A stretch of 64,000 nucleotides of DNA from Scatosoma sp002474405 (GTDB lineage: Bacteria > Bacillota > Clostridia > Christensenellales > Borkfalkiaceae): assembly GCA_937892545.1 (NCBI GenBank), contig CALAFO010000053.1, positions 39,740-103,739 of the forward strand, in the 5' to 3' direction. This document shows positions 7,102-15,607 of the stretch, one piece after another. Both the position numbers and the translations under genes were made by a program. Positions within the stretch are counted from its first letter, which is position 1; the number at the start of each line of letters is the position of its first letter. Under the pieces are notes generated by a model that made no database searches, had not been told where the DNA came from, and worked only from the letters and a program-made list of their open reading frames with translations.

Positions 7102-8982
7102 ATGGAAAACACACACAATTTTGATCAGCTTATGCTGGCGGACAACGGCTTGACGGTAGAAGAACAACAATTTCGCGATATACACAACCGAATTTGTTAC
7201 AACGCGCAGAAATCGGCGGAACATTGGGTGGAAATGGCAATCGCGATCAAGGAAATGCGGGACAAAAAGCTGTATAAAGCGGCGGGGTTCGAAACGTTCG
7301 GCGAATATACGGAAGGCGCGCTCGGTATCAAAGAGCGGCAGGCGTATAATTATACGTCGATTCTCGAAAAGTTGCCGCAAGGTTTTGTGCAATCGCACGC
7401 GGCGGCAGGGGTAACGAAACTTGCGCTTTTAACGAGCGTGAACGAAACGGAACGGGAAGAGATCCTTGAAAAAATTGATATAGACGAAGCGCCCGTTCGG
7501 GAAGTATCGGACGCGGTGAAAGAAGCGATCGAGGCGAGAAACAAAGCGGAAGAGCAGTTGTCGATAGCGATTGCGGAAAAGAAGGAAGCGGAAAAGACGG
7601 CAGAAAACTACAACAAGGAATATTTGAAGCTTGCGGCAGACAACGCAGATTTGAAGAAGAAACTGAAAGAAGCGGAAAACGTTGAACCGACGGTAGTATA
7701 TCAGGCAGACGAAAAGCAAGCGGAAGAAATTGCGCGGCAGGAAAAAGAAATCGAAGAGTTGAAAGCGCGGGAAGCGGCGCGCGAGAGTGAAACAGCGGCG
7801 TTGAAGAAACGACTTGCCGAAGTCGAACAGGCAAAAGCGGAACAGCCGAAAGCGGAAATCAAGGGAAGCGCGCTCGTTATATTCAAAGTGAAATTCGAAA
7901 ATTTTCAGGATACCGAGGAAAGAAAGTACAACAACGAAGGCGTGAAGGTAATCAAATACAAAGTATTTTCAAAGGGCGGAACAGAAACCACGCCGATTTT
8001 ACCCGATCCGGAACTTGACGGTGTACAGTTAGAGTATTTGCCCGTGAAGGTACAGAACGAATTGAAAAAGTTAGGAGTGTCGGCGTTGAACGAAGAATTA
8101 CCGTTGGACGCGCGAGACGGTCTCGGCGTGTGGTTATTGCCTCGCACGGCTTCGAACTCGTGTATTCCCGAAGCGCCGCTTGGCGATCCGCTTTTGTATG
8201 GCTGCCTTGACGTTTTGTGGAGTATCGACGTTGTTTTCAGCGGAATGTTGATTGACGTATTAAACGGCGAAGGCAAAATTATTTGTCCGAAGCAGTTTTT
8301 GCAGGCAACCCTTGCGGCGTTGCAAGCGCAGAACCCTGCCACAAACTTTCAGGTAACAACGAGTGAGCTTGGAACATACGGCGATGAGTCGTTTGTGTAC
8401 ATAATGCCAAGCGGGTTTGAGAAAGAAAAGCAAGCACCTTTGCCGATTCAGTTTGATATAAGGGCAGAGCAGTACGGAAAAATGCTTGAAATCTATGAGC
8501 GATTGGCAGCGGTGCGTTCCGGGTACTCGCCCACGTCGATTTTTCCGTATCTTACGCCCGATAATTCAGCCAAAACTGCTACGGAAATCACGGCGGAAGA
8601 AAATCTCACACGTGCAAGCGTGCGTGATTCACATAACATTATCATCCCCGTGTTTTCACGTGCGATCCGTGAGATTTTGTATCAGGAAGGTTATGACTCG
8701 GACGGTGTGCAGGTACAGTTCGGCGATTATATCGGCAACAAACTGCAATTTGACGAAAATATCCGTCAGAATTATGCAAGCGGCTTGATTCCGAAAGAAA
8801 TCGCTATCAAGCAAATCAATAATCTTACGGACCGCGAAACACAAGAATATTTGTTGAAAATCAAGGCGGACGACGAAGAAAAAGCGAAGCGCGATAATTT
8901 CGGCGGCTTCCCGTTTAACGATAGTAATTATACAAGCGAAGGGGTAGAAAACGGAAATGCAGATAGCGAAAGATCGGTATAA
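7102..8982 (+). CDS. Chimeric ORF: DUF3102-like early protein fused to C-terminal half of a phage portal
   Basis: Residues 1 to about 270 form an early phage protein: a DUF3102-like helical domain (SAEHWVEMAIAIKEMRDKKL, GIKERQAYNYTSILEKLP) followed by a long coiled coil rich in Glu/Lys/Ala. From about residue 275 the protein changes to phage portal sequence: a LGDPLLYGCLDVLWSIDVVF region, then the clip/stem-like FPYLTPDNSAKTATEITAEE and SHNIIIPVFSRAIREIL, and a portal-type tail. The portal's first half and both terminase genes, which normally lie between these parts, are missing. An in-frame deletion near base 7900-7930 explains this. The frame is uninterrupted across the join. Whether the hybrid is functional is unknown. 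Confidence 0.75.
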   Translation: MENTHNFDQLMLADNGLTVEEQQFRDIHNRICYNAQKSAEHWVEMAIAIKEMRDKKLYKAAGFETFGEYTEGALGIKERQAYNYTSILEKLPQGFVQSHAAAGVTKLALLTSVNETEREEILEKIDIDEAPVREVSDAVKEAIEARNKAEEQLSIAIAEKKEAEKTAENYNKEYLKLAADNADLKKKLKEAENVEPTVVYQADEKQAEEIARQEKEIEELKAREAARESETAALKKRLAEVEQAKAEQPKAEIKGSALVIFKVKFENFQDTEERKYNNEGVKVIKYKVFSKGGTETTPILPDPELDGVQLEYLPVKVQNELKKLGVSALNEELPLDARDGLGVWLLPRTASNSCIPEAPLGDPLLYGCLDVLWSIDVVFSGMLIDVLNGEGKIICPKQFLQATLAALQAQNPATNFQVTTSELGTYGDESFVYIMPSGFEKEKQAPLPIQFDIRAEQYGKMLEIYERLAAVRSGYSPTSIFPYLTPDNSAKTATEITAEENLTRASVRDSHNIIIPVFSRAIREILYQEGYDSDGVQVQFGDYIGNKLQFDENIRQNYASGLIPKEIAIKQINNLTDRETQEYLLKIKADDEEKAKRDNFGGFPFNDSNYTSEGVENGNADSERSV

Positions 8983-9991
8983 TCCGTATGTCGTATTGAT
9001 AGAAAATGCGCAGAGCGCCGTTCGGGAGATCGTCAAAAATGCATTTTTGACTGAAGAACCGAAAGCAACGACGGAAAAGAAACTGATAGCGTCGATTCGC
9101 GCCGTAACCTCAAAAATCACGATAAAAGACCTGCGAAGCGCAGTAGCGCGCTCGCTGGGAAATTATGCGAACGTACAACGGAAAAGTTGGAAAAGCATAG
9201 GTTTATCGCCTGTAACGATATATTTTCTGCTTTCACAATCGGAAAATAAAAAACTGGCGACCGACAACGTGCAACCGCCGAGAAACGCCACAGTGAAACG
9301 CGAGCTGAAACTCGGCGGCTCGTACGAAAGCGGCAGAACGTTGGGCGTTCCGCTCGGAAAGTATTACGACGACGTGTGGAAAAAGAAAATCAAGCCCGTG
9401 CTTGATGAATTATCTAACGAACGTGCGTTGGATCCGGACGATTATTCCGGTCGGAATTCTCTTCGGAACCGAGCCGAAATGGAAGTGCGGTATCACGACC
9501 ATTTAGACAGTGAAAACACCCTTCGGAAAAGCGGCGTGAAATTGGTAGTGGCTTCGTCGCATGCAGATTGTTCTGAACGCTGTGCGCCTTGGCAGGGCAG
9601 AATATATTCGCTCGACCATACAAGCGGGCGCATAGACGGGCACGTGTACGTGCCGTTAGAAGAAGCAACAGATGTGTGGTATACGACGAAAGCCGGAAAG
9701 CGATATAAAAACGGACTGCTTGGGTTTAATTGCAGACACCGCATCGAAGAGTATAAAGGAGAGCTGTTACCGACAGTATCGGAAGAAACACGAAAGAAAG
9801 AATACGCGATAACAAAGCGACAACGTGATTTGGAATGTGTAGTGCGCAAGTGGAAGAGCTTTGCGGAGACCGCGTTGAAGAAGGACGAAATAAAACACGC
9901 GAAAAGGTGTGCGGAAATCGCATACGACGAGTATTTGAAATTCTGCAAAGAAAACGATCGCCCGGCTTATCCGATGCGGGTGAGAATATAA
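8957..9991 (+). CDS. Phage minor capsid protein (Phage_min_cap2 / SPP1 gp7-like)
   Basis: The 344-aa protein overlaps the end of the portal half by 26 bases, as minor head genes usually do. Its conserved block is in the C-terminal half: a VVASSHADCSERCAPWQGRI segment with paired Cys, then HVYVPLEEATD and GLLGFNCRHRIEEYK. These features are typical of minor capsid/head-morphogenesis proteins that sit near the portal and often enter the cell with the DNA. The protein appears full length, in contrast to the portal. Confidence 0.78.
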   Translation: MQIAKDRYNPYVVLIENAQSAVREIVKNAFLTEEPKATTEKKLIASIRAVTSKITIKDLRSAVARSLGNYANVQRKSWKSIGLSPVTIYFLLSQSENKKLATDNVQPPRNATVKRELKLGGSYESGRTLGVPLGKYYDDVWKKKIKPVLDELSNERALDPDDYSGRNSLRNRAEMEVRYHDHLDSENTLRKSGVKLVVASSHADCSERCAPWQGRIYSLDHTSGRIDGHVYVPLEEATDVWYTTKAGKRYKNGLLGFNCRHRIEEYKGELLPTVSEETRKKEYAITKRQRDLECVVRKWKSFAETALKKDEIKHAKRCAEIAYDEYLKFCKENDRPAYPMRVRI

Positions 9992-10004
9992 AGGAGGCGG
10001 AAAA

Positions 10005-10064
10005 ATGAAATATAGCAGGAGCAGAGATCACCCTCTGCTTTTTTTATGTCTATTTTTTGAATGA
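10005..10064 (+). other. Leader micro-ORF with internal attenuator
   Basis: AAAGGAGG followed by ATG opens a 19-codon frame that runs through the hairpin at 10021-10045 and ends in an ATGA overlap at 10061. The peptide (MKYSRSRDHPLLFLCLFFE) resembles nothing known to me. The strong ribosome site before an intrinsic terminator suggests translation-linked readthrough between minor capsid and scaffold genes, or a chance ORF. Confidence 0.3.
10021..10045 (+). terminator. Intrinsic terminator/attenuator inside the head operon
   Basis: GCAGAG-ATCACC-CTCTGC followed by seven T. It lies 30 bases after the minor capsid stop and would reduce transcription into the scaffold and capsid genes unless antiterminated. 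Confidence 0.7.
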
Positions 10065-10093
10065 ACAAACATAAACGGGAGGTAAACAGAAAA

Positions 10094-10702
10094 ATGTTTG
10101 GAATAAACAAGAATAAGCTTTCTACTCTTGAAGAAGTGAGAAAGGCTTATGACAATCTATCCGAAGAGGATAAATCAGCCTTTCATCAGTCCATCGCCGA
10201 TCGCGTACACGAAAGCGTAGGCGCACAGGAAGAATCGGAAGGGCAGAAAGATACGCAGACGGCGGCGGATCGTGAACACGAAGCTGTCGGCGAGGCAGAA
10301 GCAGATAAAAAGGCGGATAATCCGGAAGAAAAACCCACAGAAAAAACTGCCGAAGATTCCGACGCTTCATCGGACAAGGGCGAAGCTGAAGCAAAGCCAG
10401 AAGCTGGCGAGAAAGATAAGTCCGCTGACGAAAGCGACGCCGGGAAAGAGACGGTTGAAAAAGGCAAGGAACAGAAAGTCGATGAAACTGCGAAAGCCGG
10501 AAGCGGACTTGAAGCGTCGCTGGCGAAAATCGTAGAGTTGCTTGAAAAGATGGTTGTGAAACCGGAAGCGAGCAATGATGAAGACAAGCTTGCCGAATCG
10601 TCTAAGAAGTACGCTACGGGGCTTTCCGGCGGATACACAGGCGAGAAAGGCGGAAACAAATTCACGGAAGCGGATACCGAACGCTTTTTAAAAAACAGGT
10701 AA
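10094..10702 (+). CDS. Probable phage scaffold protein
   Basis: I choose the ATG at 10094 because GGGAGG lies 9 bases before it; an upstream in-frame ATG at 10061 has no ribosome site. The 202-aa protein is extremely acidic and low in complexity between residues 45 and 140 (Glu, Asp, Lys, Ala). A helical segment follows (LEASLAKIVELLEKMVVKPE) and then a Gly-rich end. Position directly before the major capsid gene, composition and length all fit an internal scaffold. No sequence motif proves it. Confidence 0.65.
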   Translation: MFGINKNKLSTLEEVRKAYDNLSEEDKSAFHQSIADRVHESVGAQEESEGQKDTQTAADREHEAVGEAEADKKADNPEEKPTEKTAEDSDASSDKGEAEAKPEAGEKDKSADESDAGKETVEKGKEQKVDETAKAGSGLEASLAKIVELLEKMVVKPEASNDEDKLAESSKKYATGLSGGYTGEKGGNKFTEADTERFLKNR

Positions 10703-10727
10703 ATCAAATCAAAGGAGATAAACAAAT

Positions 10728-12278
10728 ATGGCAGGTGTTATTGAAACCAACGGAATCAGCGATTCCACGTTGTATGCACAAGTGGTTGCGGGACTTACCA
10801 AGTCCTACAATTCTTTCGGAAAGGGGAACGGAAATTACCCCAACGCAAAAGATATTCTCACCGACAGAGGACTTTACAATGTTTGGATGAGAAACCTTTT
10901 GAACTCAAAAATCTTTGCCGATGGCAAAGGTTTTAAATCTATGACGGCGCAGGCAGAGGGCGTTTCGGCTGTGCGAGTGCCGATTATGGCTCCGCCTTCT
11001 TATGCGCCCCGTACGATCAGTTTGACGGACTATCCCGGACATTCGATTCCCGGTACACCCGGTAACGACGGACTCGAAAACGCCGAGTTACCCGATCAGC
11101 TTCAAACCGACGGCGTAGATATTACATTCAATCAGGTGTACGATAAAGCCACCGTGATTTATAAGATTTCGCAGAACATGCTTTCGTTGCCGTTGGCGGC
11201 AGAACGTACGAGAATGATTCCGCAGGTCGTAGCGAATATGGAAGATTCTTCGCTTCTTGCAACGCAGTTAATCGGCGGTCTTGCGCGTGCCGCGGCTACC
11301 GAAAACAGCAATATCGTTCCCGTCGATCTTTCGAAAGACGAAAGCGGATATTTGCAACAGGTGATGAACAAGCTCATCGGTACGATGACGAACCCGCAGA
11401 CGTCTTGGTCAGAAGGTGCGGTTTACTATCCGCTTGACGAGTGCGTTATCATTATGAAACAGTCGTTCTTCGATCTGTTGTTCTCGGTGAAAAACGGTGT
11501 TCTTCTTTCCGCCGGGGATCTTCCTCAGAAAATGCTGATCGGCGGCGGTATCACCGAAGATGGTCAGATGATCGGTACGCTTACGCGCGGTGTTTATTCC
11601 ACCGTGTATATTAAAGTCGTACCCGATTCGTATTGGCGTCAGGCGGCGGCTTACGCGGGCATCACGTCGGATAATTACGCCGAATTCAACAAGGTGCAGG
11701 CGTATATCGCCAACGCGGAAGGCACGGGCTTCGGGCGTTCGTCCACGATTATCAACCCGATTCCGAACGGAAGCAACGCAGTCGGCACGAAGATTCAGAA
11801 CCTGTGGCAGTGGGGCGCGGGCGTAACTCGTCCTTCCTCCATCGGTATGATCGTTGCAACGGCGAGCAATCTTTCCGACTTCACCAACCCGATCGACAAG
11901 GACGGCAAGGCTGTTGTTGCGCCGAAGAATTTCAACGAGGTGATCAAGTCTTACGGCTTCGCGAATGCAGATTACGGCGAAGGGGCATCCGTCGCGGTGT
12001 ACGAATCGAAGAACACCACTACGGTAACGCTTACGCTTACCGGCACGTCGAGCGCGGCAGTGAAGAACGCTTTGCTTACGATTACGAAAGCTGACAAATC
12101 CTCCGTAGGCTACACCAACAACGCCGACGGAAGCTACTCGTTCGTACTCGGCAGGGGCGAAGCGGCAAGTGTGGCTGTATCCGCGGCGGGTTACAATGCG
12201 GCTACCGTTTCCATTACGGCGGCAAACACGACGGCTTCTACTTACGCCGTTACGCAGGCTCTTACCGCGAAGAGCTGA
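10728..12278 (+). CDS. Major capsid protein with C-terminal Ig-like domain
   Basis: The 516-aa protein follows the scaffold gene by 25 bases, with AAAGGAG before ATG. Residues 1-430 read as an HK97-fold-type capsid protein (VRVPIMAPPSYAPRTISLTD, a long helix with AAERTRMIPQVVANMEDSSL, and GMIVATASNLSDF near its end). The last 85 residues are Thr/Ala-rich beta sequence with the pattern TVTLTLTGTSSAAVKNALLT. This is an Ig-like or carboxypeptidase-regulatory-like domain, as found appended to capsid proteins for surface display. It appears complete and undamaged. Confidence 0.82.
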   Translation: MAGVIETNGISDSTLYAQVVAGLTKSYNSFGKGNGNYPNAKDILTDRGLYNVWMRNLLNSKIFADGKGFKSMTAQAEGVSAVRVPIMAPPSYAPRTISLTDYPGHSIPGTPGNDGLENAELPDQLQTDGVDITFNQVYDKATVIYKISQNMLSLPLAAERTRMIPQVVANMEDSSLLATQLIGGLARAAATENSNIVPVDLSKDESGYLQQVMNKLIGTMTNPQTSWSEGAVYYPLDECVIIMKQSFFDLLFSVKNGVLLSAGDLPQKMLIGGGITEDGQMIGTLTRGVYSTVYIKVVPDSYWRQAAAYAGITSDNYAEFNKVQAYIANAEGTGFGRSSTIINPIPNGSNAVGTKIQNLWQWGAGVTRPSSIGMIVATASNLSDFTNPIDKDGKAVVAPKNFNEVIKSYGFANADYGEGASVAVYESKNTTTVTLTLTGTSSAAVKNALLTITKADKSSVGYTNNADGSYSFVLGRGEAASVAVSAAGYNAATVSITAANTTASTYAVTQALTAKS

Positions 12279-12294
12279 GCGAACACGCTTTCAT

Positions 12295-12320
12295 AGGGGC
12301 TTGGGCGTTATCAAGCCCCT
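12295..12320 (+). terminator. Hairpin after the capsid gene
   Basis: AGGGGCTTG pairs with CAAGCCCCT around an 8-base loop, 17 bases after the capsid stop. The following tract is AT-rich but lacks a clean T run, so it is a weak terminator or an mRNA-stabilising hairpin. Confidence 0.5.
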
Positions 12321-12350
12321 TACAATTAAAATTTTTAACAGGTGAGCCTG

Positions 12351-12983
12351 ATGAATTGGAACGAAAACGAACACCCGCGAGACAATGGCGGGAAATTTAC
12401 GGATAAAGAAAACGGAAATCGCGAAAGAACTCATTTGCCTATAAACGCGTGTGCGGCGGCGGGAATAACATTGCCGAGCGATACCACGGATGAGAGGGCT
12501 TGGGAAATCCTGAAAGAAAAAACGGGCTTAACGCCCGATAAAGTGAAAGACGAATTGAACAAGCAGGAAGAACGAGAGAATGCAGGCGAAACGCCCGAAG
12601 AAATCGAACGTCTTTACGGCGAAGAGTTCAAAGGCTATAAAGGACAAGCCGCGATAGACAAATTGCTGAAAGAACAGCGCGGACACGTTAAAGGCGCGTT
12701 TTACCGCGAGGATATGGGTGATATTGATTTATTGTGGGGCAGCGACACAGTTGGGCTTCAACACATAATCAAGCAACGTGAACGACAAGGTGTTGATCTT
12801 TCAGTTTTTCTCGGCGGACTTTCGGAGGTCGTAGAAAAGGGGCGGTTTATTCAAAAGAATGGGAACGGAACGTTTGAATTTTGGCACGAAGGTAAAATGG
12901 CAGTAATTACGCCCGAATATCACGGACAAAGAGTTACGTTTCTTTTAACCGCTTATAAAAGAACAAAACCGCCACGTGTGTGA
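12351..12983 (+). CDS. PBECR-type (Barnase/EndoU/ColicinE5/RelE-like) nuclease domain protein
   Basis: ATG 12351 is chosen because AGGTGA lies 6 bases upstream; an earlier GTG at 12342 lies within that site. The N-terminus has the motif HPRDNGGKFTDK, common in phage head-associated proteins. The C-terminal ~95 residues match the phage PBECR nuclease fold: FYREDMGDIDLLWGSDTVGL, QHIIKQRE, a middle helix with GGLSEVVEKG, and a final strand with VTFLLTAYKRTKPP. In other phages this domain ends MuF-type head proteins, where it is thought to be an injected toxin. Here it is a separate gene behind the capsid. A folded sequence follows directly. Confidence 0.7.
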   Translation: MNWNENEHPRDNGGKFTDKENGNRERTHLPINACAAAGITLPSDTTDERAWEILKEKTGLTPDKVKDELNKQEERENAGETPEEIERLYGEEFKGYKGQAAIDKLLKEQRGHVKGAFYREDMGDIDLLWGSDTVGLQHIIKQRERQGVDLSVFLGGLSEVVEKGRFIQKNGNGTFEFWHEGKMAVITPEYHGQRVTFLLTAYKRTKPPRV

Positions 12984-12990
12984 CGGTTTT
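12965..12990 (+). terminator. Hairpin overlapping the nuclease stop codon
   Basis: AAAACCG and CGGTTTT form an inverted repeat that includes the last codons and stop of the PBECR gene. The right arm ends in four T. Confidence 0.4.
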
Positions 12991-13091
12991 GAAAGATCTT
13001 GGGTGGACGCCGTTCCTCGGCTTAACGAGGGTCCCACCATACTAACATATAGCGTTTGGAGGCGACTTTCTTATATCGAAGATCTTTTTTC
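12991..13091 (+). ncRNA. Candidate structured RNA downstream of the PBECR nuclease
   Basis: Both ends carry AAGATCTT (12993-13000 and 13079-13086), which can pair as an outer stem followed by a T run. Inside lies a two-tier hairpin: CCTCG-GCTTAA-CGAGG, enclosed by GGTGG...GTCCCACC. A third, less clear pairing (ATATA with TATAT) surrounds a GGAGGCGAC loop. There is no ORF. It could be a terminator with an elaborate fold, a processed RNA, or a protective RNA for the adjacent nuclease. Assignment as an RNA is inference from pairing only. Confidence 0.4.
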
Positions 13092-13145
13092 TTATTAATA
13101 TTATACGCAATTTTTTAGCGTTTGTCAACACTTTTTTTAAAAAAA

Positions 13146-13161
13146 TTGCAGTCAACTGCAA
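13146..13161. repeat. 16-bp palindrome, copy 2 (TTGCAGTCAACTGCAA)
   Basis: Perfect 7-bp arms around CA. It is 24 bases before the ATG at 13185, in an A-rich leader that closely resembles the leader of the chimeric ORF at 7102. Copy 3 (15676) is its exact reverse complement. Confidence 0.7.
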
Positions 13162-13184
13162 AAAATAAACAGGAGAACGAAACA

Positions 13185-13979
13185 ATGTCGGAACAAACCT
13201 ATCCTTTCAGCGACAAATATATGCGTTATGATTTGAGTACGCATCGTTACGTGCTCACGACGGATTATCTTAAAGACATGCTTTCCGTCGATATAGAGCG
13301 CCGCACAAACGGTGTTGTACAAGCACAAAACGCAATCAATAATTTACTTGATCGCGTCAGCCTTTTATTATACGGTTACGTGTACGGTTTCAATAACAAA
13401 CAGGTTTTAACGTACATAATAGCGAAAAGTCCGTCGGCACGGGAAATTATAATGACTGCGATGGGGCAGCAGGCAATGTATGTCCTTTCTGTGGGGGATC
13501 TGACGTTATCGCCGAAAGCGGAGGAACGGACGGCATGGCTTGATATTTCGGCGAAAAACACGCTTGAAAATACAGAAGTTGCGGAAACAGGGCGTTCGCT
13601 TTGTAACTGCATTCCGTACCGTATTATATATTTAAACAGCAAAAACGGAAAACTGAAAAAATCGCTTATCACGCTTTCCGAGAAGCTGGATATGCAAGTA
13701 AAAGGCACAAACGGATTGATAGACGAAAGCAACGCGAACGGGCAGACGGCAACGGAAACGAAGCAGGAAGTAGCTCAGCTGAAGAGCGATATGAAATCTT
13801 TGAAAAGCGGGTTTACATATCTTTTAAGCGGTCTTTCGTCGTTCGTGGAACGCTTTAATATCGGTGCGGCAAGCAAAGAAAGCGTGAAACGGGAATTTAA
13901 CCGTGCGGTGAAAGAAATCGACGGCGAGCCGGCGGAAACGGCAAAGGAGAAAGCCGACGATGAAGAAAATAAAGCATAA
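13185..13979 (+). CDS. Phage head-associated protein with C-terminal coiled coil (putative)
   Basis: ATG 13185 follows AGGAGAACG; an upstream frame extension has no start signal. The 264-aa product has two parts. Residues 1-140 (YPFSDKYMRYDLSTHRYVLT, then a helical block with ILSVGDL-like features) resemble an uncharacterised Firmicutes phage structural family usually found near head-tail genes; I recall this family rather than having searched it. Residues 150-264 are a helical, coiled-coil region (SEKLDMQVKGTNGLIDESN, QLKSDMKSLKSGF). The second half may be a fusion. It overlaps the next membrane gene by 20 bases. Confidence 0.45.
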   Translation: MSEQTYPFSDKYMRYDLSTHRYVLTTDYLKDMLSVDIERRTNGVVQAQNAINNLLDRVSLLLYGYVYGFNNKQVLTYIIAKSPSAREIIMTAMGQQAMYVLSVGDLTLSPKAEERTAWLDISAKNTLENTEVAETGRSLCNCIPYRIIYLNSKNGKLKKSLITLSEKLDMQVKGTNGLIDESNANGQTATETKQEVAQLKSDMKSLKSGFTYLLSGLSSFVERFNIGAASKESVKREFNRAVKEIDGEPAETAKEKADDEENKA

Positions 13980-14406
13980 CAAAGAATGGTATTTTAAAGC
14001 GAAATTTGTTTTGTACTGGGCGGCGATGGCGTTGTGTATTCTTCCGCCGCTGATTGCCGCTATCGTCAAGCTTCCGAATATCGTTGTATTCAAAAACGCC
14101 GAAAGTACGCTTTCGGGCGTGTTTGTTGCGGCGATTATCTGCGCTGCGTTGCCTTTGTATAAAGCGATTATCAAGCTTGTGAAATCGCCGAACGCCGCAG
14201 TGATTTGTTGGATACTCTTCGGGCTTATGGCTCTCGTGAATTCAATGACGGCAGAAACAATCAAAGCGCTTACGCTTGTTTTTGCCGTGGCTGCAATCGG
14301 CAACACGCTCGGCGCGATTCTGTTTAAAATTTCAAAGGATTTTGACGAGCTTTGGAAATATTGCGGACAGGTGCAAATCACAGAAAGCGGAGGTGATAGC
14401 GTATGA
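13960..14406 (+). CDS. Small multi-pass membrane protein, unknown function
   Basis: 148 aa with about four membrane helices (near residues 16-40, 50-68, 80-97 and 103-125), a Lys-rich N-terminus and a short polar tail. No known family is recognised. It overlaps both neighbours (20 bases before, 4 after), so the three genes are almost certainly co-translated. It is too large and has too many helices for a typical holin. Confidence 0.6.
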   Translation: MKKIKHNKEWYFKAKFVLYWAAMALCILPPLIAAIVKLPNIVVFKNAESTLSGVFVAAIICAALPLYKAIIKLVKSPNAAVICWILFGLMALVNSMTAETIKALTLVFAVAAIGNTLGAILFKISKDFDELWKYCGQVQITESGGDSV

Positions 14407-15401
14407 TTGAGAAAATCCCGGAAGAAAAGACGAGCGGACAGACGATTATTTATTCGCCTATTATCAAGCAGAAAAAGAGCGGCGCGTTCGTGGACGTGTT
14501 TACGCTGGCAATCACGGTAGTTATTTTTATTGCAATGATTGCCTCGTATTTCGTTACGGTAAAGCCGAATGCTGAAATCAGCGTGCAGGAAATCACGGTG
14601 GAGGTGGTGTGGCTTGCCGCGGGAACGTTTTCGATAGGTTCTTTAATCAAACGCTACGCCATCGGTAAAGGGCGTAAAACCGACGAATACAAAGCAGCCA
14701 GCGATAACGCAAATAAAAGCATCGAAAGATTGTGCACGTCGGAATATTTTCCGCGGGTTTCGGAATACTGCGAAAATTATACCATCGAAGCAATCCGGAA
14801 TTATCGCCGGCATCAGTTATTGTTGGTAGGACTTACGCTGGAAGAGTACGAGAAAAAGTATCTCGGTTGCGGGTTCTGGCATTTGGTTGCCTGCGTGAGG
14901 CGTAAAGAATTGAGCGGCGCTCAGGCAAAAGCCGTGCGGAGATGCAACCGGATAAGAATCAAGGAATACGATCCGAATTTCATTACGTCGTATAACGCCG
15001 ATCTTTCCGCGAATAAATCGCCGTCCGAAATGTACAACGCAGAACGCGCCAACAAACTGAACACGGCAAAATCGTTTGTAACTACGGTTTTATCATCGCT
15101 TTTTATCGGTCGTTTGTTTTCGGACGTGTTTCTGAATCTGTCGAAAGAGGCTGTGTTTGTGGCGGTGATTAAGGTTATTACGATTTTAATCAACGTAGCG
15201 TTCAAAGCCACCTTCGGCTGGAACATAGCGCAGATGGAAACACAGCGTAACCGTTTGCGTGCAAGCGAAGCTTCCGCTTGTATTGAATGGTGCAAAAACA
15301 ACCCTTGCGGCATATTGCCTTTGACGGTTACAGAAAAAAAGACGGAACGAAGCGGAGGAAACTTGTCTTACGGTGTCGCTGCGTTGAAAACGGAGGTGTA
15401 A
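14403..15401 (+). CDS. Membrane protein with central soluble domain, unknown function
   Basis: The 332-aa protein has two N-terminal membrane helices (about 30-50 and 65-83). A cationic soluble middle follows, rich in Tyr/Arg (YFPRVSEYCENYTIEAIRNY, YEKKYLGCGFWHLVACVRRK). Two more helices lie at about 225-245 and 250-275, before a short tail. It begins at an ATGA overlap with the preceding membrane gene, implying a paired complex. I recognise no family. Its position after the head genes is where tail genes would be expected. Confidence 0.6.
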   Translation: MIEKIPEEKTSGQTIIYSPIIKQKKSGAFVDVFTLAITVVIFIAMIASYFVTVKPNAEISVQEITVEVVWLAAGTFSIGSLIKRYAIGKGRKTDEYKAASDNANKSIERLCTSEYFPRVSEYCENYTIEAIRNYRRHQLLLVGLTLEEYEKKYLGCGFWHLVACVRRKELSGAQAKAVRRCNRIRIKEYDPNFITSYNADLSANKSPSEMYNAERANKLNTAKSFVTTVLSSLFIGRLFSDVFLNLSKEAVFVAVIKVITILINVAFKATFGWNIAQMETQRNRLRASEASACIEWCKNNPCGILPLTVTEKKTERSGGNLSYGVAALKTEV

Positions 15402-15403
15402 AA

Positions 15404-15604
15404 ATGAACGATGCAAAAAACAGAGTGGTTGAAGAAGCGAGAGCGTTGGAGGAAAAGCTTTTAAAGCTTTCGTTGTTTACGGAGCACAATCCGAATTTTC
15501 ATCGACTGTCGAAGCTATCCCGAAAGCTTTTGCGGAAACAGGAAAAGTATATGAAAAAATATTTGTCCGTGCTGAAAAAAAGACTGAAAGTCTGGGAGAA
15601 TTAA
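15404..15604 (+). CDS. Small basic helical phage protein
   Basis: 66 aa starting at ATG behind GGAGGTG, 2 bases after the previous stop. It is all helix-forming and Lys/Leu-rich (EEARALEEKLLKLSLFTEHN, then RKQEKYMKKYLSVLKKRLKV), reminiscent of small coiled-coil proteins. It is the third or fourth cistron of the membrane-protein module. No function is known to me. Confidence 0.6.
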   Translation: MNDAKNRVVEEARALEEKLLKLSLFTEHNPNFHRLSKLSRKLLRKQEKYMKKYLSVLKKRLKVWEN

Positions 15605-15607
15605 AAA

